From positions 1-64,000 of the forward strand of contig CAJOHJ010000008.1 in the NCBI GenBank assembly GCA_905234265.1: a stretch of 64,000 bases of DNA. Reading direction: 5' to 3'. This DNA is from an uncultured Prevotella sp. Its GTDB lineage: Bacteria; Bacteroidota; Bacteroidia; Bacteroidales; Bacteroidaceae. The notes beneath the pieces are model-generated. The model saw only the letters and a program-made list of their open reading frames with translations. It did no database searches and was not told the origin of the DNA. Shown here piece after piece: positions 8,275 to 16,090 of this stretch (position 1 is the first letter of the stretch; each line of letters begins with the position of its first letter). The translations under genes were made by a program, and so were the position numbers.

Positions 8275-8856
8275 ATGAAAAGGGTAGGATGGCTCCTCTT
8301 GCTCCTATTGGCAGCCTGCAAGGCCGACGACGAGTATTCCGAGTGGCCGTGCCGCTTCAGCTATGACAATAGTCTGCACCTCGACGCCACGCTGGCGTCG
8401 GCCATGGACGTCAACTCGCCGGGCGTGTTCTGCACCATCACGGAGCATAACGGGAGTGGCGGGAAATATCTGATGTTCAGCAGCAACCACCGCATGCAGA
8501 CCACACAGCCAGAGACCGAAGAGGAAAAGCGCGCCGAGTATGTGCTGGGACTGAACAACGGCATCATCATCGGCTTCCAGAATGCCGTCTTCGACGATTT
8601 CTACCGCAGCATCTTTGTTGCCTACGACGTGCAGTGTCCCAACTGTGTACGCACCAGCGGCAATGCCGTTACTCCGAATTTCCGCATCACTGCCGGCGAC
8701 AACGGCATTGCCACCTGCTCGAAGTGCCAGCGGCGCTACGACCTCAACAACGGTGGGCTTATCATTAACGGACAGGAGGGAGACACCTCGCTTGAGAAGT
8801 ATGCCGCCTCTACCACCGGCCCCCACGGCCATGTCGGCGTGTTCCGCCACCGTTAA
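8275..8856 (+). CDS. Small lipoprotein with a two-CxxC (zinc-ribbon or Rieske-like) domain
   Basis: Begins MKRVGWLLLLLLAAC, a lipoprotein signal with the lipidated Cys at residue 15. The second half holds CPNC (about residues 122-125) and CSKC (about 143-146) followed by QRRYDLNNGGLIINGQEG. This spacing suggests a metal-binding knuckle pair, either a zinc ribbon or a degenerate Rieske-like fold; the His ligands of a true Rieske centre are not evident. It starts 3 bases after argH, so it is cotranscribed. It is a Bacteroidales family without a known function as far as I can tell. Asn/Gly-rich loops suggest a beta-rich periplasmic protein. Confidence 0.75.
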   Translation: MKRVGWLLLLLLAACKADDEYSEWPCRFSYDNSLHLDATLASAMDVNSPGVFCTITEHNGSGGKYLMFSSNHRMQTTQPETEEEKRAEYVLGLNNGIIIGFQNAVFDDFYRSIFVAYDVQCPNCVRTSGNAVTPNFRITAGDNGIATCSKCQRRYDLNNGGLIINGQEGDTSLEKYAASTTGPHGHVGVFRHR

Positions 8857-8940
8857 GCCCTGAAAAGCAGATTTAACTTTTTTTATTCTAAAAAAGGTAA
8901 ATTTTATTTCTCCCCGGTCGCGTTGTAAGAAACATTTTAG

Positions 8941-8948
8941 TACCTTTG
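8941..8948 (+). promoter_or_regulatory. -7 element of the tRNA-Leu promoter
   Basis: TACCTTTG lies 48 bases before the tRNA-Leu gene. A TTG lies 15 bases upstream (8923-8925), shorter than the usual spacing, so the -33 is uncertain. Confidence 0.55.
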
Positions 8949-8996
8949 CACCGTTTTTTCGGAAACACTGCATGCGCCTGTTTATGGGCTGTGCAG

Positions 8997-9081
8997 GCCG
9001 CGATGGTGGAATGGTAGACACGAGGGACTTAAAATCCCTTGGCCAGTGATGGCTGTGCGGGTTCGAGTCCCGCTCGCGGCA
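8997..9081 (+). tRNA. tRNA-Leu (anticodon TAA)
   Basis: The 85-base cloverleaf has an acceptor stem GCCGCGA/TCGCGGC, an anticodon stem AGGGA/TCCCT around the loop CTTAAAA (anticodon TAA) and a T arm with GTTCGAGTCC. The long variable arm (TGGCCAGTGATGGCTG region) is typical of class II leucine tRNAs. CC follows the discriminator A, so part of the CCA may be encoded. Confidence 0.95.
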
Positions 9082-9172
9082 CCGCTTTCGGCGTAATCGC
9101 TGGCAGGAAGTAACGAGTGGCCTGTTATGTTGCGCTGACACGATAACAACAATTTTAACAATTTTAGAGAAA

Positions 9173-9541
9173 ATGGATTTAATTAAAGTTGCTGAAGAAG
9201 CATTTGCAACTGGTAAGAAGCACCCCAGCTTCAAGGCTGGTGACACCGTGACGGTTGCTTACAAGATTATCGAGGGTTCCAAGGAGCGCATCCAGCTCTA
9301 TCGTGGCGTGGTCATCAAGATCAGCGGCCATGAGGACAAGAAGCGTTTCACTGTCCGCAAGATGTCTGGCACAGTGGGCGTAGAGCGTATTTTCCCGTTG
9401 GAGTCGCCCAACATTGAAAGCATTGAGGTCAACAAGGTTGGTAAGGTTCGCCGCGCCAAGCTTTACTACCTGCGCAAGCTTACTGGTAAGGCTGCCCGCA
9501 TCAAGGAGAAGCGTGGTGCCATGCCTGTCAACGAGCAGTAA
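9173..9541 (+). CDS. rplS: 50S ribosomal protein L19
   Basis: A 122-residue ribosomal protein at the 30S-50S interface. It has the family's SH3-like core ([29 protein letters not shown]) and the signature [25 protein letters not shown]. It lies 91 bases downstream of tRNA-Leu on the same strand and could share its transcript. A strong intrinsic terminator follows. Confidence 0.97.
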   Translation: MDLIKVAEEAFATGKKHPSFKAGDTVTVAYKIIEGSKERIQLYRGVVIKISGHEDKKRFTVRKMSGTVGVERIFPLESPNIESIEVNKVGKVRRAKLYYLRKLTGKAARIKEKRGAMPVNEQ

Positions 9542-9612
9542 TCTGCACGTGCCACTATTGGCTGTCGGATTGCGTATGGCCAGGGCATGCAGGCATTATA
9601 TGCCATAAGAAT

Positions 9613-9657
9613 TGCGGACGAAGCAGAAACATTTCTGTTTCGTCCGCAGATTTTTTT
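9613..9657 (+). terminator. rplS rho-independent terminator
   Basis: A 17-bp stem TGCGGACGAAGCAGAAA / TTTCTGTTTCGTCCGCA with a 2-base loop and one G-T wobble, then a run of seven T at 9651-9657. It ends the rplS transcript before the convergent recF operon. Confidence 0.92.
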
Positions 9658-9671
9658 ATGCCTCCGGGGGA

Positions 9672-9729
9672 GTTGTCTCTGTGAGATACGAAATTATCTC
9701 TGCATGTTACGGCGACGCCATGCAGAGAT
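9672..9729. repeat. ATTATCTC-family 21-bp repeat locus with hairpin
   Basis: A unit ending TCTCTGTGAGATA is followed by one starting CGAAATTATCTCTGCATG (9690-9710, identical to 48569-48589). ATCTCTGCATG (9696-9706) then pairs with CATGCAGAGAT (9719-9729). The hairpin sits just beyond the stop of the DUF721 gene (minus strand). Confidence 0.75.
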
Positions 9730-9737
9730 GTAGTTTT

Positions 9738-10028
9738 CTATCCGAAGTGGATGTTGGTGATTATCTGTTCGCCGACGGTGTCGTTCAGCCTCTTGCAGAG
9801 TTCTGTGCGTTGCATTGACAGGTCTGCGCGCAGTGCCGGGCTGGTCAGCCTGACGTAGAGTGTCTGGTTGTAGATGTAGATGTTCTGCGTGTATTCCGCC
9901 GCCACCGCTCCAGCCACTGTCGGCCAGGCTTCAATGAGCCGTCTCTGCTTGAGCGGAGTTTCCAATCCCTGTTGCCGCAGAGCCTGCAGGACAAGGCTGC
10001 CGATGCTTTTTACGTCGCGCTTAAACAT
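9738..10028 (-). CDS. DUF721 protein (DciA-like)
   Basis: A 96-residue protein of the DUF721 family (MFKRDVKSIGSLVLQALRQQGLETPLKQRRLIEAWPTVAG, then IYIYNQTLYVRLTSPALRADLSMQR). DUF721 includes DciA, the replicative-helicase loader of many bacteria. This short form has the KH-like core without an extended tail. It overlaps the 3' end of recF by 8 bases, so it is translated from the recF transcript. A role in replication or repair is an inference from family and neighbour. Confidence 0.85.
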   Translation of the reverse strand: MFKRDVKSIGSLVLQALRQQGLETPLKQRRLIEAWPTVAGAVAAEYTQNIYIYNQTLYVRLTSPALRADLSMQRTELCKRLNDTVGEQIITNIHFG

Positions 10029-11148
10029 TGCTCTTCTGTTCTATCTCTCCGCCGTTGACATGGAAGATTTTGTAGTCCAGCGCCGTGGTCTGCAAAATCT
10101 GGTCCAGGTGTTCGCGGTTAGTGTCGGTGATGAAAATCTGTCCAAATGTGTCGCTGCCCACCAGCCTTACTATCTGCTCCACGCGCGCAGCGTCGAGCTT
10201 GTCGAAGATGTCGTCCAGCAGCAGCAGCGGCGTCGTCTGCAGGGCAGTACGCTTCAGGAAGTCAAACTGTGCCAGTTTCAGGCTGGTGACGTAGGTCTTG
10301 TTCTGTCCCTGCGAGCCTTCGCGCTTCATGGGGTGTCCGCCGAGGGTGAACAGCAGATCGTCGCGGTGGATGCCGTGTAGCGAGTAGCCCACGGCCACGT
10401 CCTTGTGGCGGTCGCACTGTATGACCTCTAAGAGTGGCCCCCTCTGGCAGTGGGAAGTATACTCCAGGGCCACCTCCTCGCCGGCCCCGGAAATCTGCGT
10501 GTAGTAGTCCTGGAAGACAGGCACTATCTGGCTGATGAATTCAGCCCTGCGCTTGTAGATGCTCTCTCCGGCCGACGCCATCTGCTCCTCCCAGAGCTGC
10601 ATGAGCAGAGGGTCGTAGCTGGCACCTTCCGATGCCTGGCGCAGCATGGTGTTGCGCTGCTGCAGGGCATTGTTGTAGAGAGCCAGAGTGTCGATGTATG
10701 TGCGGTCGTACTGCGCTATTATCATGTCCAGCAGGCGCCTGCGCTCCTCGCTGCCGCCTTCGATGAGCATCGTGTCTGCCGGCGACACGGTAACCAGCGG
10801 TATAAGCCCGATGTGTTCCGAGAGCCGCTTGTATTCCTTCTTGTTGCGCTTGAAGTGCTTCTTCGTGCCGCGCTTCATGCCGCAGGAAATCAGGATGTGC
10901 TGTGCGTCGGGTGCCTGCTCCATGACGTATTCGCCCTCCAGCATGCAGAAGGGCTGCTCATGGCGTATCACCTGTGCGTCAGTGGGATTGTTGGCCGACC
11001 GGCAGAAAGAAAGATAGTAGACGGCGTCGAGCACATTAGTCTTGCCGACACCGTTGGAGCCTATGAAACAGTTAATCTTAGGCGACAGCTCCAGCGTTGC
11101 CTGGCCGATGTTCTTATAGTTGATTATCGACAGCCTGTTGAGTATCAT
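10021..11148 (-). CDS. recF: DNA replication and repair protein RecF
   Basis: SMC-like ATPase that helps load RecA at gaps and stalled forks. The 375-residue protein starts MILNRLSIINYKNIGQATLE and has Walker A GSNGVGKTN near residues 30-38. An ABC signature-like segment follows, and Walker B LLLLDDIFDKLD lies near residue 310. The region GMKRGTKKHFKRNKKEYKRLSEHIGLIPLVTVSPADTMLIEGG is typical of RecF. It forms a two-gene operon with the DUF721 gene. Upstream on the minus strand TAACTTCG (11165-11172) is a possible weak -7 element. Confidence 0.96.
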   Translation of the reverse strand: MILNRLSIINYKNIGQATLELSPKINCFIGSNGVGKTNVLDAVYYLSFCRSANNPTDAQVIRHEQPFCMLEGEYVMEQAPDAQHILISCGMKRGTKKHFKRNKKEYKRLSEHIGLIPLVTVSPADTMLIEGGSEERRRLLDMIIAQYDRTYIDTLALYNNALQQRNTMLRQASEGASYDPLLMQLWEEQMASAGESIYKRRAEFISQIVPVFQDYYTQISGAGEEVALEYTSHCQRGPLLEVIQCDRHKDVAVGYSLHGIHRDDLLFTLGGHPMKREGSQGQNKTYVTSLKLAQFDFLKRTALQTTPLLLLDDIFDKLDAARVEQIVRLVGSDTFGQIFITDTNREHLDQILQTTALDYKIFHVNGGEIEQKSNV

Positions 11149-11222
11149 GATTAGTTTTTCCCTGCGAAGTTACGAAAAAAGCACGATACAGAAAAGGCTG
11201 ACAGCGGAAAAAACAGAAAAAA

Positions 11223-11254
11223 TTTGCTTTTTCGCTCGTAGAGTATTAATTTTG
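11223..11254 (+). promoter_or_regulatory. Promoter of the LPS glycosyltransferase/acyltransferase pair
   Basis: -33 TTTG (11223-11226) and -7 TAATTTTG (11247-11254) are separated by 20 bases. The start codon at 11261 is only 7 bases downstream of the -7 box, so the mRNA should be leaderless or nearly so. Confidence 0.7.
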
Positions 11255-11260
11255 CAGACA

Positions 11261-12031
11261 ATGAGCCAGGAAAGTAAAATATCGGTCGTCATCAACACCT
11301 ACAATGCCGAGCTGCATTTGCGCCAGGTCCTGGAGTCCGTCAAGGACTTCGACGAGGTGTTGCTGTGCGACATGGAAAGCACCGACCAGACCCTGTCCAT
11401 TGCCAGGGAATATGGCTGCCGTGTGGTGACTTTCGGGCGCAAGGAGTATAACATTGTCGAGCCGGCACGCGAATTTGCCATCCATGAGGCCATTTGCGAG
11501 TGGGTGCTGGTGGTCGATGCCGACGAGGTTGTGTCCCGTGAGCTGCACGACTATCTTTACGCGCTGATCCGCCAGGCCGACTGCCCCGACGGGCTGTTTA
11601 TTCCGCGCAAGAACTACTTCATGGGGCGCTTCATGCGGTGCCACTATCCTGACCACATTCTCCGCTTCTTCCGCAAGGACAAAACCCACTGGCCGCCAGT
11701 CATCCACTGCTCGCCGGTAGTCGACGGCCGCGTGGAGAAAATCCCTGCCGCCCGCCGCGAGCTGGCCTTCGAGCATCTTGCCAACGACAGCATAGAAAAC
11801 ATCGTCGCCAAGACCAACCAGTATACGCGCAACGAGCTGCAGCGCCGTCATGGACGCCGCTACGGCACGGTGGCACTGCTGTGGCGTCCGCTGTTCCGCT
11901 TCTTCAAGACCTACGTGCTGAAGGGAGCCATTCTCGACGGCAAGCCAGGCTTCATAAAGGCCGTGCTGGAAGGCTACTATCAGTTCATCTTCGTGGCAAA
12001 ACACTACGAGCAAAGCAGACAGGACAGATGA
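11261..12031 (+). CDS. GT2 glycosyltransferase, WaaE/KdtX-like (LPS core)
   Basis: A 256-residue GT-A transferase: opening KISVVINTYNAELHLRQVLES, then LLCDMESTDQT and the metal-binding VVDADEVVS near residue 83. The PREF-like segment EPAREFAI and the C-terminal region resemble the WaaE/KdtX family, which glucosylates the LPS inner core at the cytoplasmic face. It overlaps the lipid A acyltransferase-like gene by ATGA, supporting a role in LPS. The frame is open upstream, but the start at 11261 is fixed by the conserved N-terminus. The precise sugar is unknown. Confidence 0.85.
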   Translation: MSQESKISVVINTYNAELHLRQVLESVKDFDEVLLCDMESTDQTLSIAREYGCRVVTFGRKEYNIVEPAREFAIHEAICEWVLVVDADEVVSRELHDYLYALIRQADCPDGLFIPRKNYFMGRFMRCHYPDHILRFFRKDKTHWPPVIHCSPVVDGRVEKIPAARRELAFEHLANDSIENIVAKTNQYTRNELQRRHGRRYGTVALLWRPLFRFFKTYVLKGAILDGKPGFIKAVLEGYYQFIFVAKHYEQSRQDR

Positions 12032-12975
12032 AAGCACTCTACTACCTGGCCTATGCCATCTCACTGCTGCCCCTTTGGCTGCTATACAGGCTTTCGGACG
12101 TCATCTTCCTGATTGTCTTCTACTGCCTGCGCTACCGTAGGCCACTGGTGCGACGCCATCTTGCCGACTCATTCCCGGAAAAGACGGAAAAGGAGCGGCG
12201 AAGCATTGAGCGCGCCTTCTACCGCTGGTTCTGCGACTATCTGGTGGAGAGCATCAAGCTGGTGAGCATCAGCAAGGAGCAGCTGCGGCGGCGCATGGTG
12301 TTCAAGAACACGGCAGTCGTCGACGAGATTGTCGGCAGCGGCCAGTCATGTGCGGTCTTCCTGGGCCATTACTGCAACTGGGAGTGGATCACCTCGCTGC
12401 CGCTGTGGGTAACGCCCGAAGCCCAGTGCGGCCAGATATACCATGTGCTGGAAAACAAGGAGATGGACCGCCTCTTCCTCAACCTGCGCCAGCGCATGGG
12501 TGCCGTCTGCATTCCGATGGCCGAAACCCTGCGCCGCATCATCAAGTACAGGCAGGAAGGCAAGCTGGTCGTCATAGGGTATATCAGCGACCAGGTGCCT
12601 TACTGGAACAATATCCACCACTGGCTGCAGTTCCTCAACCACGATACGCCAGTGCTGACCGGCACCGAAAGGCTGGCCAAGCAGACGGGACATGCTGTAT
12701 TGTACATCGACGTCAGGCGGTTGCGCCGTGGCTATTACGAAGCCGAGTTCGTACTCATTGAGCGCAACCCGAAGGCAGTGCCAGACTTCCAGCTGACCGA
12801 CCGCTACTTCCAACTACTGGAGGCCTCGATACGCCGTGCTCCGGAGTGCTATCTGTGGACACACAACCGGTGGAAGCGCACACGCGAGGAGTTCAACCTG
12901 CGTTACGACCCGGCGACCGGCCGCGTCAACCTGGGGCCGCTGGAAGAAATCAAGAGGGAAAAGGAGGAAAGCTGA
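12028..12975 (+). CDS. Lipid A biosynthesis acyltransferase (LpxL/HtrB family)
   Basis: A 315-residue inner-membrane acyltransferase with an N-terminal hydrophobic segment (about residues 4-30). The HxxxxD-like motif is replaced by LGHYCNWEW near 118, as in many Bacteroidetes LpxL homologues, with Glu/Trp after the catalytic His. It probably adds a secondary acyl chain to lipid A. The start is coupled to the preceding glycosyltransferase by ATGA. The end is highly charged (EEIKREKEES). It converges with the next gene, with only 5 bases between stops and no obvious terminator. Confidence 0.88.
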   Translation: MKALYYLAYAISLLPLWLLYRLSDVIFLIVFYCLRYRRPLVRRHLADSFPEKTEKERRSIERAFYRWFCDYLVESIKLVSISKEQLRRRMVFKNTAVVDEIVGSGQSCAVFLGHYCNWEWITSLPLWVTPEAQCGQIYHVLENKEMDRLFLNLRQRMGAVCIPMAETLRRIIKYRQEGKLVVIGYISDQVPYWNNIHHWLQFLNHDTPVLTGTERLAKQTGHAVLYIDVRRLRRGYYEAEFVLIERNPKAVPDFQLTDRYFQLLEASIRRAPECYLWTHNRWKRTREEFNLRYDPATGRVNLGPLEEIKREKEES

Positions 12976-12980
12976 ACGAC

Positions 12981-13985
12981 TTATTTCCCGAACAAGTCTT
13001 TGTTGTGCTTCTTGTTGTGTAGCGACAGCAGAGAAGTGGCTCTGAGTATGCTTCTGTAGACGTCGATGCTGTAGAACAGAAGCTTCATCCTTATATAATA
13101 CTTTGTTCCAATCTCACGGCGTGTTATCGGCAGGAAAGCCTTTATCTCGTCGCGTACCTGGCATACATGTCCGCGCATGGCAGGAGTGAAAACGGGTTTC
13201 CTGACCAGGTCTTTTGTAATCTTCAGACAGCCTCTCAGGTAGAGCCGGCGGTTTTCTGCCTCCCAACCCGGCAGAAGCCGATGGTCGGCGACGTAGTGGT
13301 AGCGCTCGCTGATGGCAGTAAAGAAGTCGTTGGAAGAATCGTCGTAGGAGTGTAGCGAACTGCCTTGCAGCTGACGGTAGTGATAGAGCGGCTGGTGGTG
13401 GCAGACAACCTTGCCGGCATGCGAAACCCACTTGAAGATGGTGGCATGGTCTTCGTAGCGGCGCAGCACCATCATAGGCTCTTGGATGACATTGCGGCGG
13501 AAAAGCATGGTCCACAGATAGCTGCCAATCTTGCCCTGCAAGAGCAGACGCAGGGCTTCGCTGCCGCTATAGACGGCAGTGGAACCGTCGCCGTTGACAG
13601 GCTTGCCGTGGCTGGTGAACTCCTCCCAGTATCCGCAAATCGCAACGTCGGCACCGGCAGCAGACATGTCGGCAGTCATGGTCTCATACATCTGTGGCTC
13701 CAGCCAGTCGTCGCAGTCGATGAAGCTGACAAGTTCACCAGTAGCCTGGGCAAGGGCAATGTTGCGGGCAACGGCCTGCCCTTCGTTGGCCTTGTGGATG
13801 ACCGTCACACGGCTGTCGGCAGCATATCCGTCGCAGACGGCACCGGAACCGTCGGTGCTGCCGTCGTCGACAATGATGACTTCAATGTTCCGGTAGGTCT
13901 GCCCAGTAACTGACTGAAGGCACAGGTCCAAATAGCGGCGTCCGTTATAGACGGGTATGATGACGCTTATCAGCGGCTGAGTCAT
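12981..13985 (-). CDS. GT2 family glycosyltransferase
   Basis: A 334-residue GT-A enzyme: ISVIIPVYNGRRYLDLCLQSVTGQTY, IIVDDGSTDGS near 38 and the acceptor/metal motif FIDCDDWLEPQMYE near 90. The C-terminal part (LYHYRQLQGSSLHS, RLYLRGCLKITKDL) is close to the C-terminal half of the fused enzyme at 16084, so the two GT2 modules are probably paralogues. It overlaps the capsule-type transferase upstream by ATGA. It likely acts in surface glycan assembly; donor and acceptor are unknown. Confidence 0.88.
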   Translation of the reverse strand: MTQPLISVIIPVYNGRRYLDLCLQSVTGQTYRNIEVIIVDDGSTDGSGAVCDGYAADSRVTVIHKANEGQAVARNIALAQATGELVSFIDCDDWLEPQMYETMTADMSAAGADVAICGYWEEFTSHGKPVNGDGSTAVYSGSEALRLLLQGKIGSYLWTMLFRRNVIQEPMMVLRRYEDHATIFKWVSHAGKVVCHHQPLYHYRQLQGSSLHSYDDSSNDFFTAISERYHYVADHRLLPGWEAENRRLYLRGCLKITKDLVRKPVFTPAMRGHVCQVRDEIKAFLPITRREIGTKYYIRMKLLFYSIDVYRSILRATSLLSLHNKKHNKDLFGK

Positions 13986-14971
13986 GAGCTTTGTCTGTTT
14001 TGGGGAGTTTCTTTATGTATGAGGTTGTAAACCACCGAACTGGGGTCGCTGAGCATGGATGACGGAAACTTGTAGGTTAGCTTCTGTACAAAGGTTGACC
14101 TGCAGGCCTCGCCCATCAGCTCGTCAGAATATTCCTTGCCGGCACTCATTGCATACAGCAGCACATGCATCGGCTTGTCGCTGACCACAGGAACGCTGGC
14201 AAACTCCCTGGCAAACTCAGCGTCGGCAGACAACAGCGCGCGGAACATGAGGTGCAGCGTGAAGTAGTTGATGAGGCTGTTCTCATGCTCCCAGTAGTCG
14301 GCCATGGCGGCACACCACTTGCGCATAGCATAGCCGCCGGGCCTGGCACTGATGAAGCAGCTCTGTATCAGTGTGTAGGAAAACTCGCCGTGGCTGTGGA
14401 ACATGAACAGAGGAGCTTCGCGGATGTCTGAAGGCACGGGAGCCGTCAGCAGGCAAGTGGCGTCTATCCACAGACCGCCGTGGCGCGCCAGTGCATAGAT
14501 GCGGAAAAGGTCGGAGAAGTGGGTGTTGGTGATTATGCCGCGCTGCCACTTGTCGACAATGGTGGGCGGCAGCTGCACATAGTCGGCATAATTGTCGGCA
14601 GTGACTATGATAAGCTGGTCGTCGTCGCGCAGATGTCTCTCTATCGAGCGCAGGCACTGCTCGACAATCTGCGGAGCCTGGCTGCGCCCTTGCAGCCAGC
14701 ACACCCACACAGGACGCTTGCCGTCGGCAAAAATGTTCTTCTTGCCGGTAATTACATTCTGACCTGCATTGCCTGATTGGACAGCCTGCACTGCTGCAAC
14801 AGGCTCGGCGGAAGTGTAGTGTTTGGCAAGGTAGGCAATACAGCGCTCCGGATTGAGAGGGTCAAGACGGTAGCGCCACCTGTGGCGCTGCTCCTTGCTG
14901 GTGGCAAAGGCAGAAAGCAGGTTGGCAAGGAATTTCCCGGCCTTGGCCTTGGCATAGAAGAGAAACGTCAT
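13982..14971 (-). CDS. Capsular polysaccharide synthesis-type glycosyltransferase (GT32-like)
   Basis: A 329-residue protein with the Caps_synth/GT32 pattern: PVWVCWLQGRSQAPQIVEQCLRSI, then DLFRIYALARHGGLWIDATCLLTAP, in which the GGLWID stretch is the DxD-like nucleotide-sugar site. The frame runs up to 15037, but a -7 box at 15007-15014 lies inside that extension. The start is therefore set at ATG 14971 (MTFLFYAKAKAGKFL). First gene of a two-gene minus operon with the GT2 gene at 12981. Confidence 0.82.
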   Translation of the reverse strand: MTFLFYAKAKAGKFLANLLSAFATSKEQRHRWRYRLDPLNPERCIAYLAKHYTSAEPVAAVQAVQSGNAGQNVITGKKNIFADGKRPVWVCWLQGRSQAPQIVEQCLRSIERHLRDDDQLIIVTADNYADYVQLPPTIVDKWQRGIITNTHFSDLFRIYALARHGGLWIDATCLLTAPVPSDIREAPLFMFHSHGEFSYTLIQSCFISARPGGYAMRKWCAAMADYWEHENSLINYFTLHLMFRALLSADAEFAREFASVPVVSDKPMHVLLYAMSAGKEYSDELMGEACRSTFVQKLTYKFPSSMLSDPSSVVYNLIHKETPQNRQSS

Positions 14972-15006
14972 AAGAAAATCAAAGTATTTGCCTGCACGTA
15001 TTTCTG

Positions 15007-15037
15007 CAAAGGTAAAAAATTTCCCGTGGCTTACCAA
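15007..15037 (-). promoter_or_regulatory. Promoter of the 14971-12981 operon
   Basis: On the minus strand, -7 TACCTTTG (15014-15007) is preceded by TTG (15037-15035) at a 20-base spacing. It decides the start codon of the downstream gene at 14971. Confidence 0.65.
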
Positions 15038-15099
15038 TTTATTTTATTAATATTTCAAAAAAACACACTTAAAAGGGCGTCACTCTCATGGAAAAAGCA

Positions 15100-15107
15100 T
15101 ACTTTTG
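15100..15107 (+). promoter_or_regulatory. -7 element for the plus-strand glycan genes
   Basis: TACTTTTG, 27 bases before ATG 15135. No clear TTG lies at the expected -33 position. It is divergent from the promoter at 15007-15037. Confidence 0.5.
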
Positions 15108-15134
15108 CAATAGAGAAAACCATCTTACTGACTG

Positions 15135-16046
15135 ATGAAACCACAAGTAAGTGTTATCATACCCAATTACAACCATGCCAGATACTTGCGTGAGCGCATA
15201 GAAAGCGTTCTGCGTCAGGACTACGACGACTATGAGGTGATTATCCTCGACGATGCATCCACCGACGGGAGCCGTGACATCATTAGGGAGTACGAGGGGC
15301 ATCCGCGCGTTTCTCATGTAGTGGCTAACGAGCAGAACTCCGGCACTCCATTCCTCCAGTGGGACAAAGGCATCAGCCTGGCGCAGGGCGAATTTGTCTG
15401 GATTGCCGAAAGCGATGACGTGGCCGACACTCAGCTGCTTAGCACAGTCGTCAGGGAACTGGCAAAGCGCAGTGACGCCGTCGTGGGCTTCGTGCATTCA
15501 CGGCTGATAGACGAAGACGGGCGGCTGATGCAGCGCGTCTGGCACAAGACCAACTCCGACAGTGTGCTGACATACGACGGAAGGACGTTTGTCATGCAGA
15601 AGATGCTTACCAGCAACTATATCTACAATGCCAGCATGGCAGTCTTCAGAAAATCTGCCTATGCAGCCGTCAGCCGTCACTACAAGGACTACAATTTCTG
15701 CGGCGACTGGGCGTTCTGGATGGACATCGCGCTGAAAGGCAGCGTCGTAGAGGTCTGCCGAGTGCTGAATTCCTACAGGCTGCACAGCAGGCAGACAACG
15801 GAACAGTCGCTGAAATACGGTGGGAAATGGTTGGAGACGGGCGAAATACTGAAAACGGCCGCCGACATGCTCGGCCTTAGCAGCATGCAGCGGAAATGCC
15901 TGCGCGGACGCTACACCAAGCACTTCAGGCACATAGACATTCCAAACAGATCGGAAGTGCTGAAAGTGCATGGCGACATCTTCGGCGGCAGCTGGATAGA
16001 CATCTGCAGCTACGAGACAGGTAAACTGTTCCACTTCCTAAGATGA
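15135..16046 (+). CDS. GT2 family glycosyltransferase
   Basis: A 303-residue GT-A transferase starting VSVIIPNYNHARYLRERIESVLRQDYDDYEVIILDDASTDGS. WIAESDDVAD near residue 95 is the metal/donor site, and FCGDWAFWMDIALKG near 195 the GDW motif seen in O-antigen and capsule enzymes. First gene of a plus-strand run (15135, 16084, 17951). Its last codons CTAAGATGA recur twice in the next 45 bases, suggesting a local tandem duplication of the gene's 3' end. Confidence 0.87.
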   Translation: MKPQVSVIIPNYNHARYLRERIESVLRQDYDDYEVIILDDASTDGSRDIIREYEGHPRVSHVVANEQNSGTPFLQWDKGISLAQGEFVWIAESDDVADTQLLSTVVRELAKRSDAVVGFVHSRLIDEDGRLMQRVWHKTNSDSVLTYDGRTFVMQKMLTSNYIYNASMAVFRKSAYAAVSRHYKDYNFCGDWAFWMDIALKGSVVEVCRVLNSYRLHSRQTTEQSLKYGGKWLETGEILKTAADMLGLSSMQRKCLRGRYTKHFRHIDIPNRSEVLKVHGDIFGGSWIDICSYETGKLFHFLR

Positions 16047-16090
16047 TTTTTTCACTTTCTAAGATGACTTTTCTGCTACAAAGATGATTT
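16040..16090 (+). repeat. Three-copy 20/21-bp direct repeat at a gene boundary
   Basis: AAGATGAYTTTT occurs at 16040, 16061 and 16081, a period of 21 then 20 bases. The first copy supplies the stop codon of the upstream GT2 gene and the third supplies the start codon of the GT11-GT2 fusion. Confidence 0.6.

Noticed and set aside
11246..12064. Minus-strand ORF opposite the WaaE-like gene
   Set aside because: No family signal, and a promoter with conserved GT2 motifs supports the plus strand.
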